A stretch of 64,000 nt of DNA from Candidatus Binataceae bacterium. GTDB taxonomy: Bacteria > Desulfobacterota > Binatia > Binatales > Binataceae. This document shows, piece by piece, positions 42,438-51,369 of the stretch. The notes beneath the pieces were generated by a model. That model was not told the DNA's origin and made no database searches. It worked only from the letters and a program-made list of their open reading frames with translations. Each line of letters starts with the position of its first letter. Position 1 is the first letter of the stretch. The translations under genes and the position numbers were made by a program. Location: assembly GCA_035308025.1 (NCBI GenBank), contig DATGHL010000047.1:126430-190429 (forward strand), given 5' to 3'.

Positions 42438-43583
42438 ATGGACCTCGAACTTAGTGAAGCTCAATCCGGCGCGCGCGATCTTGCGCGGCGCTTCGCCCGC
42501 GAGAAACTCGAGCGCGTCGGCGTCGAAATCGACCGCACGCATGTCTTTCCGCATGCGGCAATCGCTGAACTCGCCGCGCTCGGCATGCTCGCCGTCTTCA
42601 TTCCTGAAAAATACGGCGGCGCCGGGCTCGATAACGTCGCCTACGCGCTGGTGATCGAAGAGCTGGCGGTCGAATGCGCCTCGACCGCGGTGATTGTCTC
42701 GGCTCATTCGTCGCTCGCGCAGTGGCCGATCCTGGGCACCGGCAACGAGGGGCAGCGCGCGCACTTTCTGCCGAAGATGTGCGCCGGCGAGTGGCTCGGA
42801 TGCTTCGCCCTGACTGAGCCGCAAGCCGGCTCCGACGCCGCGATGCAGAAGACGCGCGCCGTCCTCGACGGCGACAGCTATGTGATCAACGGCGTCAAAA
42901 ATTTCATCACCAATGGTCCCGAAGCCGGGGTTTGCATCCTCTTCGCCAACACCGCGCCCGATAAGGGGGTCAAGGGGATTAGCGCCTTTGCGGTCGAGAC
43001 CGCGTCGCCCGGCTTCGAGGTCACGCACATCGAAGAGAAGATGGGGATCAACGGCTCGCATAGCGCGCAGTTGAGCTTCTCCGAGTTGCGCGTGCCGCGC
43101 GAAAATCTGCTCGTCGGCGAGGGCGAGGGCTTCAAGGTCGCGATGAAGACGCTCGACGGCGGACGCATCGGGATCGCCGCCCAGGCCATCGGGATCGCGC
43201 GGGCGTCGCTCGAAGCCTCGCTCAAATATGCGCACGAGCGCCAGACCTTCGGCAGCCCGCTCGCCAGCTATCAGGCGATTCAGTGGAAACTCGCCGACAT
43301 GGCGGTCGAGATCGACGCCGCCCGCCTCCTCACGCTGCAGGCCGCCGCGCGCAAGGACGCCGGCAAATCCTGCACGCGCGAGTCCGCGATGGCGAAACTG
43401 TTCGCCTCGGAAGCTGCCATGAAAGCCGCAATCGAAGCGGTCCAGATTCACGGCGGCTATGGCTATACTAAGGAGTTCAAGGTCGAGCGCTATTTTCGCG
43501 ACGCCAAGATCACCGAGATTTACGAGGGCACCTCGGAAGTCCAACGCATGATCATCGCGGGACAGGTATTCCAGACCCGATAA
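42438..43583 (+). CDS. Acyl-CoA dehydrogenase
   Basis: 381 residues, short-chain-type acyl-CoA dehydrogenase (FAD). Blocks: FALTEPQAGSDAAMQKTRA near 120-138 (FAD binding), ITNGPEAGVCILFANTA, RQTFGSPLASYQAIQWKLADM near 268-288, and [17 protein letters not shown] at the end, where Glu is the catalytic base. The pattern is closest to short or branched-chain enzymes such as butyryl-CoA or isobutyryl-CoA dehydrogenases; the substrate is not proven. The ATG at 42438 follows a weak AAG site. It is followed after 27 bases by the mutase gene, and the electrons would pass to an electron transfer flavoprotein. Confidence 0.9.
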   Translation: MDLELSEAQSGARDLARRFAREKLERVGVEIDRTHVFPHAAIAELAALGMLAVFIPEKYGGAGLDNVAYALVIEELAVECASTAVIVSAHSSLAQWPILGTGNEGQRAHFLPKMCAGEWLGCFALTEPQAGSDAAMQKTRAVLDGDSYVINGVKNFITNGPEAGVCILFANTAPDKGVKGISAFAVETASPGFEVTHIEEKMGINGSHSAQLSFSELRVPRENLLVGEGEGFKVAMKTLDGGRIGIAAQAIGIARASLEASLKYAHERQTFGSPLASYQAIQWKLADMAVEIDAARLLTLQAAARKDAGKSCTRESAMAKLFASEAAMKAAIEAVQIHGGYGYTKEFKVERYFRDAKITEIYEGTSEVQRMIIAGQVFQTR

Positions 43584-43609
43584 AGACGGCATCCGCTTAG
43601 GAGACGATC

Positions 43610-45256
43610 GTGACGACAAAACAGGAATGGCTCGAAAAGACTTATCAACGCACCGCCGAGCGGCCCGTCCGCTTCACGACACTCTCCGACATGCCGATCG
43701 AGCCGTTATACACCGCCGAGGATTTGGCCTCCCATGAGGCGAACGGCAACGACGATGCGATCGGCTACCCAGGCCAGTTCCCCTACACGCGCGGAGTCTA
43801 CGAGTCGATGTATCGCGGGCGGCTCTGGACGATGCGCCAGTTCGCGGGCTTTGGCCTCGCCGAGGAGACGAACGAGCGCTTCAAATTTTTACTGGCACAG
43901 GGTCAGGACGGACTCTCGACCGCCTTCGACATGCCGACGCTGATGGGCTACGACCCCGATCACGAACGCGCGATGGGCGAGGTCGGCCGCGAGGGCGTCT
44001 CGGTTTCCTCGGTGCATGACACCGCGCGCCTGTTCGATCAGATTCCGATCGGCAAGGTCTCGACCTCGATGACGGTCAACTGCTCGGCGTCGGTTCTGCT
44101 CGCCTCATACCTCGTCGTCGCCGAGCGCCAGGGCGTGCCCTGGGAGCAGGTCAGCGGCACGATCCAGAACGACATGCTCAAGGAATTCATCGCGCAGAAG
44201 GAGTGGATCTGCCCGCCCGCGCCGTCGCTGCGAATCGTGACCGACATGGTCGAGTTTTGCGCGAAAAAAGCTCCGCGCTTTCATCCGGTCTCGATCTCCG
44301 GCTACCACATCCGCGAGGCTGGCTCGACCGCGGTGCAGGAGCTCGCCTTCACGATCGCCGATGGCCTCTGCTACGTGCAGGACGCGGTCGAGCGCGGAAT
44401 GAACGTCGATGAGTTCGCGCCGCGGCTCTCTTTTTTCTGGGACCTGCACAATGATTTTCTTGAAGAGATCGCCAAGCTGCGCGCCGGCCGCCGGATGTGG
44501 GCGCGGCTGATGCGCGCGCGCTTCGGCGCCAAGAATCCCAAATCCATGATGCTGCGGACGCACGCGCAGACCGCCGGCGTTTCGCTGACCGCGCAGCAGC
44601 CGATGAACAACGTCGTCCGCGTCGCAATTCAGGCGCTGGCCGGCGTCCTCGGCGGCGTCCAGTCGCTGCATACCAACTCGATGGACGAGACCCTCGCCCT
44701 GCCGACCGAGCAGTCGGTAATGGTCGCGCTGCGCACCCAGCAGATCATCGCGGAAGAGACCGGTATCACCAATACGATCGACCCCTTCGGCGGCAGCTAC
44801 GCGATAGAAACCCTCACCGACAAGATGGAAGCCGAGGCGCTCGAATACATCCGCAAGATCGACGAGATGGGCGGGATGCTCAAGGCGATCGACCGCGGCT
44901 ATCCGCAACGCGAAATTGCCGAGGCCGCCTTCAACTATCAGCGCCAGCTCGAGCAAGGCGTCAAGACGGTGGTAGGGGTCAACAAGTACACCATTCCCGA
45001 AGAGATCCCGATCGCGACGCTGAAGATTCATCATGCGCTCGAAGAACGGCAGATTCAGCGCACCCGCCAGATGAAGCGCGAGCGCAACAGCGTCGCGCAC
45101 AGAGAGGCCTTGAAGCGCGTCGCCGAGGCCTGCCGCTCCGGTGAAAATCTGATGGAACCGATTTGCGAGGCGGTGCGCCGCGACGCGACGGTCGGCGAAA
45201 TCAGCGACATCTACCGCGCCGAGTTCGGCGTCTACAAAGACCCGGGCTGGATCTAG
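43610..45256 (+). CDS. Cobalamin-dependent acyl-CoA mutase large subunit (isobutyryl-CoA mutase-like residues)
   Basis: 548 residues from GTG 43610, with GGAGA 8 bases upstream. It is the TIM-barrel subunit of the methylmalonyl-CoA mutase family without the B12 domain; length equals IcmA-type large subunits. [28 protein letters not shown] and [16 protein letters not shown] are family blocks. At the specificity positions it has Phe78 in RQFAGFG and Gln196 in FIAQKEW, as in isobutyryl-CoA mutase (Phe80, Gln198), where methylmalonyl-CoA mutase has Tyr89 and Arg207. Ala105 replaces the Asp of 2-hydroxyisobutyryl-CoA mutase. The likely reaction is isobutyryl-CoA to butyryl-CoA rearrangement or a similar neutral substrate (inference). 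The B12 subunit follows. Confidence 0.85.
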   Translation: MTTKQEWLEKTYQRTAERPVRFTTLSDMPIEPLYTAEDLASHEANGNDDAIGYPGQFPYTRGVYESMYRGRLWTMRQFAGFGLAEETNERFKFLLAQGQDGLSTAFDMPTLMGYDPDHERAMGEVGREGVSVSSVHDTARLFDQIPIGKVSTSMTVNCSASVLLASYLVVAERQGVPWEQVSGTIQNDMLKEFIAQKEWICPPAPSLRIVTDMVEFCAKKAPRFHPVSISGYHIREAGSTAVQELAFTIADGLCYVQDAVERGMNVDEFAPRLSFFWDLHNDFLEEIAKLRAGRRMWARLMRARFGAKNPKSMMLRTHAQTAGVSLTAQQPMNNVVRVAIQALAGVLGGVQSLHTNSMDETLALPTEQSVMVALRTQQIIAEETGITNTIDPFGGSYAIETLTDKMEAEALEYIRKIDEMGGMLKAIDRGYPQREIAEAAFNYQRQLEQGVKTVVGVNKYTIPEEIPIATLKIHHALEERQIQRTRQMKRERNSVAHREALKRVAEACRSGENLMEPICEAVRRDATVGEISDIYRAEFGVYKDPGWI

Positions 45257-45292
45257 ACCGGACTGGATATTAAGAGCGGGACTGGATTTTAA
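45245..45292 (+). repeat. Short tandem repeats at mutase 3' end
   Basis: Three approximate copies of GGxCTGGATxTxxA lie at 45245-45258, 45260-45273 and 45279-45292, with 15-19 base spacing. The first covers the last codons and stop of the mutase gene. They look like small tandem duplications; a role is not evident. Confidence 0.4.
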
Positions 45293-45296
45293 TAAA

Positions 45297-45701
45297 GTGG
45301 CAGACAAACGATTACGAATTCTGGTGGCGAAGCCGGGCCTCGACGGCCACGATCGCGGAGCCAAGATTATTGCGCGCGCGCTGCGCGACGGCGGCTTCGA
45401 GGTGATCTACACAGGACTGCATCAGACGCCCGAGATGATCGCCGAGGCCGCGGTGCAGGAAGACGTTGATGCGATCGGGCTCAGCATCCTCTCCGGCGCG
45501 CATATGACGCTCTTCCCCGAGGTCATGCGCCTCCTCAAGGCCAAGGGCGTGGACGACGTCGCGATTTTCGGCGGCGGCATCATCCCCGACGAAGATTCGG
45601 CCAAGCTCAAGACTCTCGGGGTGAAAGAAATCTTCACGCCCGGCGCGTCCACCGAAGACATCGTCAAATGGGTGAATGAAAACGTTCACCCGCGCGCCTA
45701 G
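45297..45701 (+). CDS. Cobalamin-binding small subunit of the acyl-CoA mutase
   Basis: 134 residues, starting at GTG 45297. The B12-binding fold has the base-off histidine motif D-x-H-x2-G at Asp16-His18-Gly21 in GLDGHDRG. The following [10 protein letters not shown] and [10 protein letters not shown] loops are typical. Length matches IcmB-type small subunits. It lies 40 bases after the large subunit, separated by the small tandem repeats. Together they form a heteromeric mutase that needs adenosylcobalamin. No MeaB/ArgK chaperone gene and no epimerase are in the window. Confidence 0.93.
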   Translation: MADKRLRILVAKPGLDGHDRGAKIIARALRDGGFEVIYTGLHQTPEMIAEAAVQEDVDAIGLSILSGAHMTLFPEVMRLLKAKGVDDVAIFGGGIIPDEDSAKLKTLGVKEIFTPGASTEDIVKWVNENVHPRA

Positions 45702-45752
45702 GCCCATGCCGTATCAGGATAGGCCCGTGCGGCGACGGGGTTTGGTCTCCTG

Positions 45753-46907
45753 ATGGACTTCGAGCTGACCGCTGAGCAGCGACAAATTCGCGAAACATTG
45801 GCGGTCTTCGCCGAGCGCGAGATCAAGCCGCACGCCAGGCAGTGGGACAACGACGCGAGCTTCCCGCGCCACGTCGTCGCGCAACTGGGCGAGCTCGGCT
45901 TCCTCGGGGTTTCGTTTCCGGAAAAGTACGGCGGCGGTGGCGCGGACACGCTCTCTCAAGTCGTGGTCGTCGAGGGTTTGGCGCGCTATGACGCCGGGCT
46001 CGCGCTCTCGTGCGCCGCGCATATGTCGCTGTCGTCGGGGCACATCGCGCTGTTCGCCAGCGAGGAGCAGCGCGCGCACTACTTGCCCGATCTGGTTGCC
46101 GCCAGAAAACTCGGCGCCTGGTGCCTGACCGAGCCGAGCTCGGGCTCGGACGCCGCCGCGATGAAAACCCGCGCCACCCGCGACAGCGACAGCTATACGC
46201 TCAATGGCGCGAAGATGTTCATCACCAACGGCAGTGTCGCCGACGTCTACGTTGTGATGGCGGTGACGGACCCCGCGGCGGCGCGCTCAGGCGTCTCCGC
46301 CTTTGTGGTTGAACGCGGCTCGCGCGGCCTCAGTAGCGGCCGCAAGATCGAAAAGCTTGGACTGCACTCCTCGGACACCGCCGAGGTTGTTTTCGACAAC
46401 GTCGCCATTCCGGCGCGCAATCTGATCGGCGAACTCGGCGCCGGCTACCGGCAGACGCTCGGCGTGCTCGAGGGCGGCCGCATCGGGATCGCCGGATGGG
46501 CCGGCGGTATCGCGCGCGGCGCGATGGAGGACGCCGCGGCCTATGCCAAAGAGCGGCGTCAGTTCGGCAAGGCGATCGCGGAATTCCAGGCGATCCAATG
46601 GATGATCGCCGACATGGCGACGCGGATCGAGGCTTCGTGGCTGCTCACCGGCCGCGCCGCCGCGCTGCGCGACGCCGGCAAGCCTTTTGCGCGAGAGGCC
46701 TCGATGGCCAAGTTGTTCGCCTCGGAAACTGCGATGTGGACGACCACCAAGGCCGTGCAGATTCACGGCGGCTACGGCTACGTCACGGACTTTCCGGTCG
46801 AGCGCTACATGCGCGACGCCAAACTCGCCGAGATTGGCGAGGGCACCAGCGAGGTGCAGCGCATGATTATCGCTAAATCGCTCCTCCGCGACGGCTACCT
46901 GCCCTGA
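45753..46907 (+). CDS. Acyl-CoA dehydrogenase
   Basis: 384 residues. [19 protein letters not shown] near 124-142, [37 protein letters not shown] near 270-289 and [17 protein letters not shown] near 366-382 define the family; the catalytic Glu is in GEGTSEV. The first Met is ATG 45753 and the N-terminus starts [15 protein letters not shown]. It is related to but distinct from the dehydrogenase at 42438. A second dehydrogenase in the same cluster suggests the two act on different chain forms, perhaps one before and one after the mutase. Confidence 0.9.
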   Translation: MDFELTAEQRQIRETLAVFAEREIKPHARQWDNDASFPRHVVAQLGELGFLGVSFPEKYGGGGADTLSQVVVVEGLARYDAGLALSCAAHMSLSSGHIALFASEEQRAHYLPDLVAARKLGAWCLTEPSSGSDAAAMKTRATRDSDSYTLNGAKMFITNGSVADVYVVMAVTDPAAARSGVSAFVVERGSRGLSSGRKIEKLGLHSSDTAEVVFDNVAIPARNLIGELGAGYRQTLGVLEGGRIGIAGWAGGIARGAMEDAAAYAKERRQFGKAIAEFQAIQWMIADMATRIEASWLLTGRAAALRDAGKPFAREASMAKLFASETAMWTTTKAVQIHGGYGYVTDFPVERYMRDAKLAEIGEGTSEVQRMIIAKSLLRDGYLP

Positions 46908-47077
46908 CAGACCTCATCTCTGGACGGAGGAGTCGGGCCACATCCGACCGGGCATTTCTGTCACCGCGCTAGTGATTCTGAACTCCCGCGACCACCGCTG
47001 CGTCTGTACTTCAGATCTTGGGGACAATGGTGCTTAGCTCTTTCCCTCGAGCTGCGGGTTATGCGATTATTTGTTGA
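46908..47077. other. Intergenic stretch, no gene seen
   Basis: 170 bases after the last acyl-CoA dehydrogenase, before the structured segment at 47078. No convincing ORF, terminator or known RNA motif seen. Confidence 0.4.
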
Positions 47078-47176
47078 GGTGGACGGGAGGTCCTTCGCCG
47101 TGGCCACAGCATTTCCCGGAGCTGACCGCACCCCTTGGGGTCGAGTGCATTACCCGGGACCGGACCTCCGCCCACC
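47078..47176 (+). ncRNA. Candidate structured RNA (nested stems)
   Basis: A long outer stem pairs GGTGGACGGGAGGTCC (47078-47093) with GGACCTCCGCCCACC (47162-47176), with one mismatch and one bulge. A second stem pairs TCCCGG (47114-47119) with CCGGGA (47154-47159), and an inner small hairpin centres on ACCCCTTGGGGT. The nested rod lies in a 550-base gap without a gene. It matches no known RNA family I recall. Strand is not known. Confidence 0.35.
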
Positions 47177-47460
47177 TTCTTAGTATTCTAAGCGGCCCGA
47201 ACAATGACGCAAGGCGAACTTTTGCACTAAGGTCGCGTTATCCACATATTTTTGTACGTGAAGAGCTAGTAATCCGGATCAAGCATTCATCGGCACAGTG
47301 AAGAGGTAGTAATCTCGATTATCCTATTCATCAGCAGGGCGACACCAATCCCGATTACTGCACGGAGCGCGAAGAACCAATGAAGCGCACGCTTCCGTTG
47401 AAGTCGGGCATTGACCCCGCAGACGCCTGCTGGAATGAACCGCGTTAACTTCCGCGGATC
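47177..47460. other. Intergenic stretch with one DnaA-box match
   Basis: 284 bases before the cysH remnant. TTATCCACA at 47238-47246 matches the DnaA consensus, next to an AT-rich TATTTTTG. The repeated phrases AGAGCTAGTAATC and AGAGGTAGTAATC (47263 and 47302) are close direct repeats. No coding frame. Confidence 0.35.
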
Positions 47461-47967
47461 CTAAGCGGTACCATTGCCGTTGTGGCCGAGCAGGGCGGCG
47501 AGTTCATGCTCGAAGCCGCCGGTCTCGATCGCGCAATGCATCCCGCATTCCTTGGGCGCGCCGGTCTCCCACCACCAGCGGCCGTTGCGCGGATCTTCGC
47601 CGTCCGCCACCGGGCGCGTGCAGGGCGCACAGCCGATCGACTTAAAGCCTTTGTCATAAAGCTCGTTGTAAGGGACGTCGTTGGCGCGGATATAGTCCCA
47701 GACCTCCTCATCGGTCCAGTCGGCCAGCGGCGCGAACTTCACGATCCCGCCATGATCGTGATCGATTTTCGAGTTTGCGGATATTCGAGCGAGTCGCCCA
47801 TTGATCGCGCCGCAGCCCCGTAATCCAGGCGTCGTAATTCATCAGGGCGCGCGCACCGGCAGCACCTTGCGCACCTGGCAGCAGAGCAGGCGCGAGTTGA
47901 CCGCGTTGTAAAGGTTCGCGATTGGCACATCCTCCGCAATTGCCTGGATGCGGCTGGTGCTCGGCAT
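47461..47967 (-). pseudogene. cysH: Decayed APS/PAPS reductase (cysH) remnant
   Basis: The minus strand carries the C-terminal two thirds of an assimilatory sulfonucleotide reductase, split over two frames. The first segment (47967 to about 47843) reads IANLYNAVNSRLLCCQVRKV with the CC pair of the [4Fe-4S] cluster. The middle (about 47840-47770) reads ALMNYDAWITGLRRDQ in the next frame. The last (47742-47461) returns to the first frame: KFAPLADWTDEEVWDYIRAN, SIGCAPCTRP and KECGMH with the catalytic Cys. Two compensating indels and a TGATGA break it, and the N-terminal ATP-pyrophosphatase-like part is missing. All key cysteines are still readable, so the decay is recent, or these are assembly errors. 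Confidence 0.75.
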
Positions 47968-48140
47968 TTCCCGCAGCGAAGGTCAAACTTCGTTTCGGCC
48001 GGCGCGAGCTCAAGTATCTAGGACTGCTGTTCGGCTTGACGCTTGGCGGCATGTTGCTTTTCATGCTGGTGATCGCAATTCCGTCTGCGGTGGTAAATAA
48101 TCATAATCACGCTGGCCCCGAAATCCGCGGTCTTCAATGA
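47922..48140 (+). CDS. Small membrane-protein-like ORF, doubtful
   Basis: Up to 72 residues from TTG 47922. The C-terminal part (LKYLGLLFGLTLGGMLLFMLVIAIPSAVV) is a plausible membrane segment followed by a His/Asn-rich tail, but the N-terminal part lies antisense to the cysH remnant and is not protein-like. Its stop overlaps the ATG of the next ORF (ATGA). Could be the tail of a gene truncated when cysH decayed. Confidence 0.25.
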   Translation: MAHPPQLPGCGWCSAFPAAKVKLRFGRRELKYLGLLFGLTLGGMLLFMLVIAIPSAVVNNHNHAGPEIRGLQ

Positions 48141-48421
48141 GGGACCGCTCACACCTGATCTTGATGATTGCGATGTATGCGATAGTCGCAACTGTGTTCC
48201 TCATCTATTTCGCTTTTTGGGTTAGGCTAATCCTCGTCCTGCCCGCGATAGCGCTCGCGATAATCTATTGGCGGCTCGTGCTCGATCCTGAGGCGCCCGC
48301 GCCGGTTGCGATCCAGGCTTACCCGATCTGCCGCATGACGAAGATGCCCGCAAGCGGCTTTTCGGCGAAGTATGAGAATCCAGCCTCCCCGATTTTTCTC
48401 GCCACCGGCATACGGTATTGA
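48137..48421 (+). CDS. Small two-TM protein, doubtful
   Basis: 94 residues. Two hydrophobic stretches (LILMIAMYAIVATVFLIYFAF and LILVLPAIALAIIYWRLVL) are followed by a Pro/Ala-rich tail of unclear quality. The ATG overlaps the preceding stop by four bases (ATGA), which is the main support. No family recognised; the 3' third may be non-coding read-through. Confidence 0.35.
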   Translation: MRDRSHLILMIAMYAIVATVFLIYFAFWVRLILVLPAIALAIIYWRLVLDPEAPAPVAIQAYPICRMTKMPASGFSAKYENPASPIFLATGIRY

Positions 48422-48488
48422 CGCGCAACGCGATTGTTGACGTTTGCGGCTCTTTTCACCACGATACCAGCCGGAGGCTCTGGACCGC

Positions 48489-49526
48489 ATGTTTATTCTC
48501 GATCAAGGCGCGCGTTTCGTCATTCCCCGCACCGAGATGACCTATCCCGGTCATAGCATGAAGCTTCATCAGAACGCCGCCGATCCCGTGAAGTCGCCGG
48601 TCGATCATGTGATGGCGGATTTTGAAGACGCCTGTCCTTACGAATTCAAGGGCGAGAAAAGCCGCAAGACGATGGTCGAGGCGCTGACCACGCTCGACTT
48701 CGGGAAAAAAATCGTCACCGTGCGGCCCAACAATATCCATTCGCCCTTCTTCAAGGGTGACCTCGAAGCGATCGTGCTGGGCGCGCCCAACCGCTTCCAC
48801 GGCATCATGCTGCCGAAGACGCGCGGGCCCGAGGAGATCAAACAGGTCGCGAGCCTGCTCGACGATCTCGAGAAGCGCGGCGGCTGGAAGTACCACATCC
48901 AGATCGAATCATTGATCGAGACCCCGCAATCGCTGGTCAAAGCCTACGAGATCGCCACTGCATCGGATCGGATGGCCGGGCTGGTCTTCGGCATCGCGGA
49001 TTTCGCCGCGAATCTCGGCATCCGCGAGATCGTCGAGCGCCAGAATCAGAACTTTCACTATGCCAAGCAGGCGGTGGTCGTCGCTGCCAAGGCCGCCGGA
49101 CTGCACGCCGTGGACAACGTCTATCTGCGGCTGTGGCGTAAGGAGGATTCGCCCGAGCGCGTCGCCGAACTGCAGCGCGGGCTGCGCGAGAAGAATCAGG
49201 GCGCCGCCGAACTCGGGATGGACGGCACCTGGGTAATTCATCCGCAGCAGGCGCCCATCTGCAACGAGTGCTACACGCCGAGTACGGCTCAGGTCGAAGA
49301 GGCGCGCCGCGTCATCAAGCTCTATCATGAGAAGGGCGGCGGCTCGATGGCTGATCCCAAGAGCGGCGAGATGATCGACGAGGCCACCATCAAGATCGCC
49401 CTGATGGACCTCGCTAAGGGGGCGCAAGCCGGTCTGGTCGATCAGGCTGAACTCAAGGATTGGTCGGCCAAGAGCAAATCGATCACCGGCTACGACATTC
49501 TCGAACTGATGAAGCGCACCGGCTGA
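48489..49526 (+). CDS. HpcH/HpaI aldolase / citrate lyase beta-type (CoA-ester lyase) protein
   Basis: 345 residues, TIM-barrel CitE/malyl-CoA lyase superfamily. The metal-binding acids are in DFEDACPYEFKGEKSR (Glu/Asp, about 47-62) and IQIESLIETPQ (about 136-146); GLVFGIADFAANLG and GMDGTWVIHPQQ are the following conserved blocks. The enzymes cleave or form C-C bonds of CoA esters such as malyl-CoA or citramalyl-CoA. The frame is open upstream from TTG 48444, but ATG 48489 has GGAGG about 11 bases away and was preferred. No neighbour indicates the substrate; acetyl-CoA or glyoxylate metabolism is likely. Confidence 0.85.
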   Translation: MFILDQGARFVIPRTEMTYPGHSMKLHQNAADPVKSPVDHVMADFEDACPYEFKGEKSRKTMVEALTTLDFGKKIVTVRPNNIHSPFFKGDLEAIVLGAPNRFHGIMLPKTRGPEEIKQVASLLDDLEKRGGWKYHIQIESLIETPQSLVKAYEIATASDRMAGLVFGIADFAANLGIREIVERQNQNFHYAKQAVVVAAKAAGLHAVDNVYLRLWRKEDSPERVAELQRGLREKNQGAAELGMDGTWVIHPQQAPICNECYTPSTAQVEEARRVIKLYHEKGGGSMADPKSGEMIDEATIKIALMDLAKGAQAGLVDQAELKDWSAKSKSITGYDILELMKRTG

Positions 49527-49740
49527 TCTTCAGACGACGTAACTGCGTATGCTCGCCGGATTTAATGGTCAGTCGCGACGCTCGACTGGTTTGGAATCGA
49601 GCGATCTAAAATCCCGATGTTTGTGACTCGGTCAGATTGGCACACAAGCTGCTCATAAAAACATGACAGCTGACTAGCGCGGGTTGATGCGAGCGCTTTC
49701 GACGCAAATAGCCCGGGTCCGCTTTCTAACGGAGGACGTC

Positions 49741-49965
49741 ATGCTAAAACTATTCGTCGTAGCTTTAGGAGCGATGCTATTATCTGGATGTTGCGAACTC
49801 TTTGGGATTTGCACGTCGGTCTCAGTTCATAGTTCTGCTTCTTCCGCTAACGAGATCAGTCAGCGCAATTTACCGAGCGAATGGACTTTTTCAAATCAAA
49901 GCTCCCCAGCGGGCCCTGGTTGCGCCAAGCTGTCGGCCTCATCAAGACCCGCGAACTTCTCTTAA
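49741..49965 (+). CDS. Small lipoprotein, possibly truncated
   Basis: 74 residues. ATG 49741 has GGAGG 7 bases upstream. The signal peptide MLKLFVVALGAMLLSGC has a clear lipobox (LSGC, lipidated Cys17). The mature part has further cysteines (CCELFGIC) and becomes Ser-rich, then seems to lose protein character, which may mark a frameshift near 49880. A GC-rich terminator follows just after the stop. Confidence 0.55.
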   Translation: MLKLFVVALGAMLLSGCCELFGICTSVSVHSSASSANEISQRNLPSEWTFSNQSSPAGPGCAKLSASSRPANFS

Positions 49966-49973
49966 CACTCAGA

Positions 49974-50013
49974 GGCGAGCGGCGCCTTCCTCCGCCATCG
50001 GGCGCCGCTCGCC
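49974..50013. terminator. Terminator hairpin between small lipoprotein and amidohydrolase genes
   Basis: GGCGAGCGGCGCC pairs perfectly with GGCGCCGCTCGCC (13 pairs) around a 14-base loop. It separates the convergent stops at 49965 and 50020. Confidence 0.75.
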
Positions 50014-50019
50014 CAATTG

Positions 50020-51246
50020 CTACATCAGGTTAAACGCGCGCGCTACATTCTCGCCCAGCACGCCGCGCCGCGCCGTCGTCGTCATGCCGGCCACCATCCC
50101 GCGCAGCTCTTCCATGTAATCGCCCGGATGGTCAGGGTGCGGATAGTCGCTGGCCCAGAAAAAGCGATCCTCGCCGACCAGTTGCGTCATTGCGGCGATC
50201 GAGCGCTCATCCGGATCCGCCGAAATATAGCATTGCCGCTTGAAGTAGTAGGATGGCGGCTCCTCGAGCTGCACGGTGCCGCCCAGTCCGGTATGGCGAT
50301 AGATTGCGTCACCGCGGTCGAGCCAATAGCCGATCCAGCCGGCGCCGGATTCGAGCACCACCACGCGCAGCTTCGGAAAGCGATCGAACACCCCGTACTG
50401 GAAGAGAGTCGCGAAGGCATGGCCGACACCCTGCGCCGCAAACAGATCGAAGTACCAATCGGCCCAACTCATGCCGTCGAAGCGCTGATGAATGCTGAAA
50501 GCGGTCGGTTCAAGGCCCGGATGAATCCCGACCGGAACATTCAGATCCTGCGCGGCGGCAAAAAAGGCGTCGTGGTCCGGATGGCCGTGCGGCTTTCGCG
50601 TAATCGTATAGGGCGCGACGAAAGCGCCTTTGCAGCCGGCTTTGACCGCGCGCTGCAGTTCATTGGCCGCCTCCTCGGGATCGCCCAATGAGATGTGCGC
50701 GATCGGCACCAGCCGTCCGCCCGAATCGTGACAAAACTCGGCGATCCAGCGGTTGTAGGCGCGGCAGTGCGCCGACGCCAATTCCGTATCGAAGATCTCC
50801 GCCTCCCACAACAGCCCGAGCGTTGGATAGATGACCGACTTGGCCATCCCCTCGGCGTCGAGAATCTGGAGCCGCTCCTTCAGGTCCATCGCACCCGGCG
50901 CGCAGCCCGCTAGATAGGTGTCCTCGCGCCGGCCAGTATTGAGACTCTCGAAGACGGCGCGTTTTTCCTCTGCCCGGGCGTAGAGTTCCTTGCGCCGGCC
51001 GTCATTGAACGCCCCGACCTTCTCGCCCATCTCGCGCAGCTTCTTCATCCCGCCCAGACTGTGTAGCAGGGACGGGCTGGTAAGCTCGGATCTCTTGCCG
51101 TCGATTTCGAGAAACTCGAAACCGTCGTCGCCGACCGTCAGCCGCGTCGCGCGCTCCCGATAGCGCGGTTCCAAATAACGCTCAAAAAGATCCGGCGGCT
51201 CGAGAATATGGCCATCCGCATCGATCAGCAGCTCTTCGTAAGCCAT
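50020..51246 (-). CDS. Amidohydrolase family 2 (metal-dependent hydrolase)
   Basis: 408 residues, amidohydrolase-2 (ACMSD/gamma-resorcylate decarboxylase-like) fold. The N-terminal motif is LLIDADGHILEPPDLFERYL, where family members usually have D-x-D/H-x-H. Further blocks are GIHPGLEPTAFS near 265, VVVLESGAGWIGYWLDR near 313 and FFWASDYPHPDHPG near 371-384 with the late metal/catalytic Asp-His. Members decarboxylate or hydrolyse aromatic or cyclic acids. ATG 51246 was chosen because GGAGG is 9 bases upstream. A cyclase-family gene lies directly upstream on the same strand (123 bases), so the two may be cotranscribed. Confidence 0.88.
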   Translation of the reverse strand: MAYEELLIDADGHILEPPDLFERYLEPRYRERATRLTVGDDGFEFLEIDGKRSELTSPSLLHSLGGMKKLREMGEKVGAFNDGRRKELYARAEEKRAVFESLNTGRREDTYLAGCAPGAMDLKERLQILDAEGMAKSVIYPTLGLLWEAEIFDTELASAHCRAYNRWIAEFCHDSGGRLVPIAHISLGDPEEAANELQRAVKAGCKGAFVAPYTITRKPHGHPDHDAFFAAAQDLNVPVGIHPGLEPTAFSIHQRFDGMSWADWYFDLFAAQGVGHAFATLFQYGVFDRFPKLRVVVLESGAGWIGYWLDRGDAIYRHTGLGGTVQLEEPPSYYFKRQCYISADPDERSIAAMTQLVGEDRFFWASDYPHPDHPGDYMEELRGMVAGMTTTARRGVLGENVARAFNLM

Positions 51247-51369
51247 TGATTCATTTCCTCCGTCAATAGTTTCCCCGATTGAATTTGTCCCCGAGGGACA
51301 TTCGGATGATGGCAAATCGCTTGACGGGTTGGCAAGCCTACGATGCCGCGCGCAATCTCTCTCCCCCTC

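Noticed and set aside
44105..45364. Long minus-strand frame opposite the mutase gene
   Set aside because: Composition is typical of an antisense shadow, and the mutase motifs are on the plus strand.
47834..47845. TGATGA in the cysH remnant as a selenocysteine codon
   Set aside because: Homology continues in a different frame after it, and the site is not a cysteine position, so it is a frameshift and not recoding.
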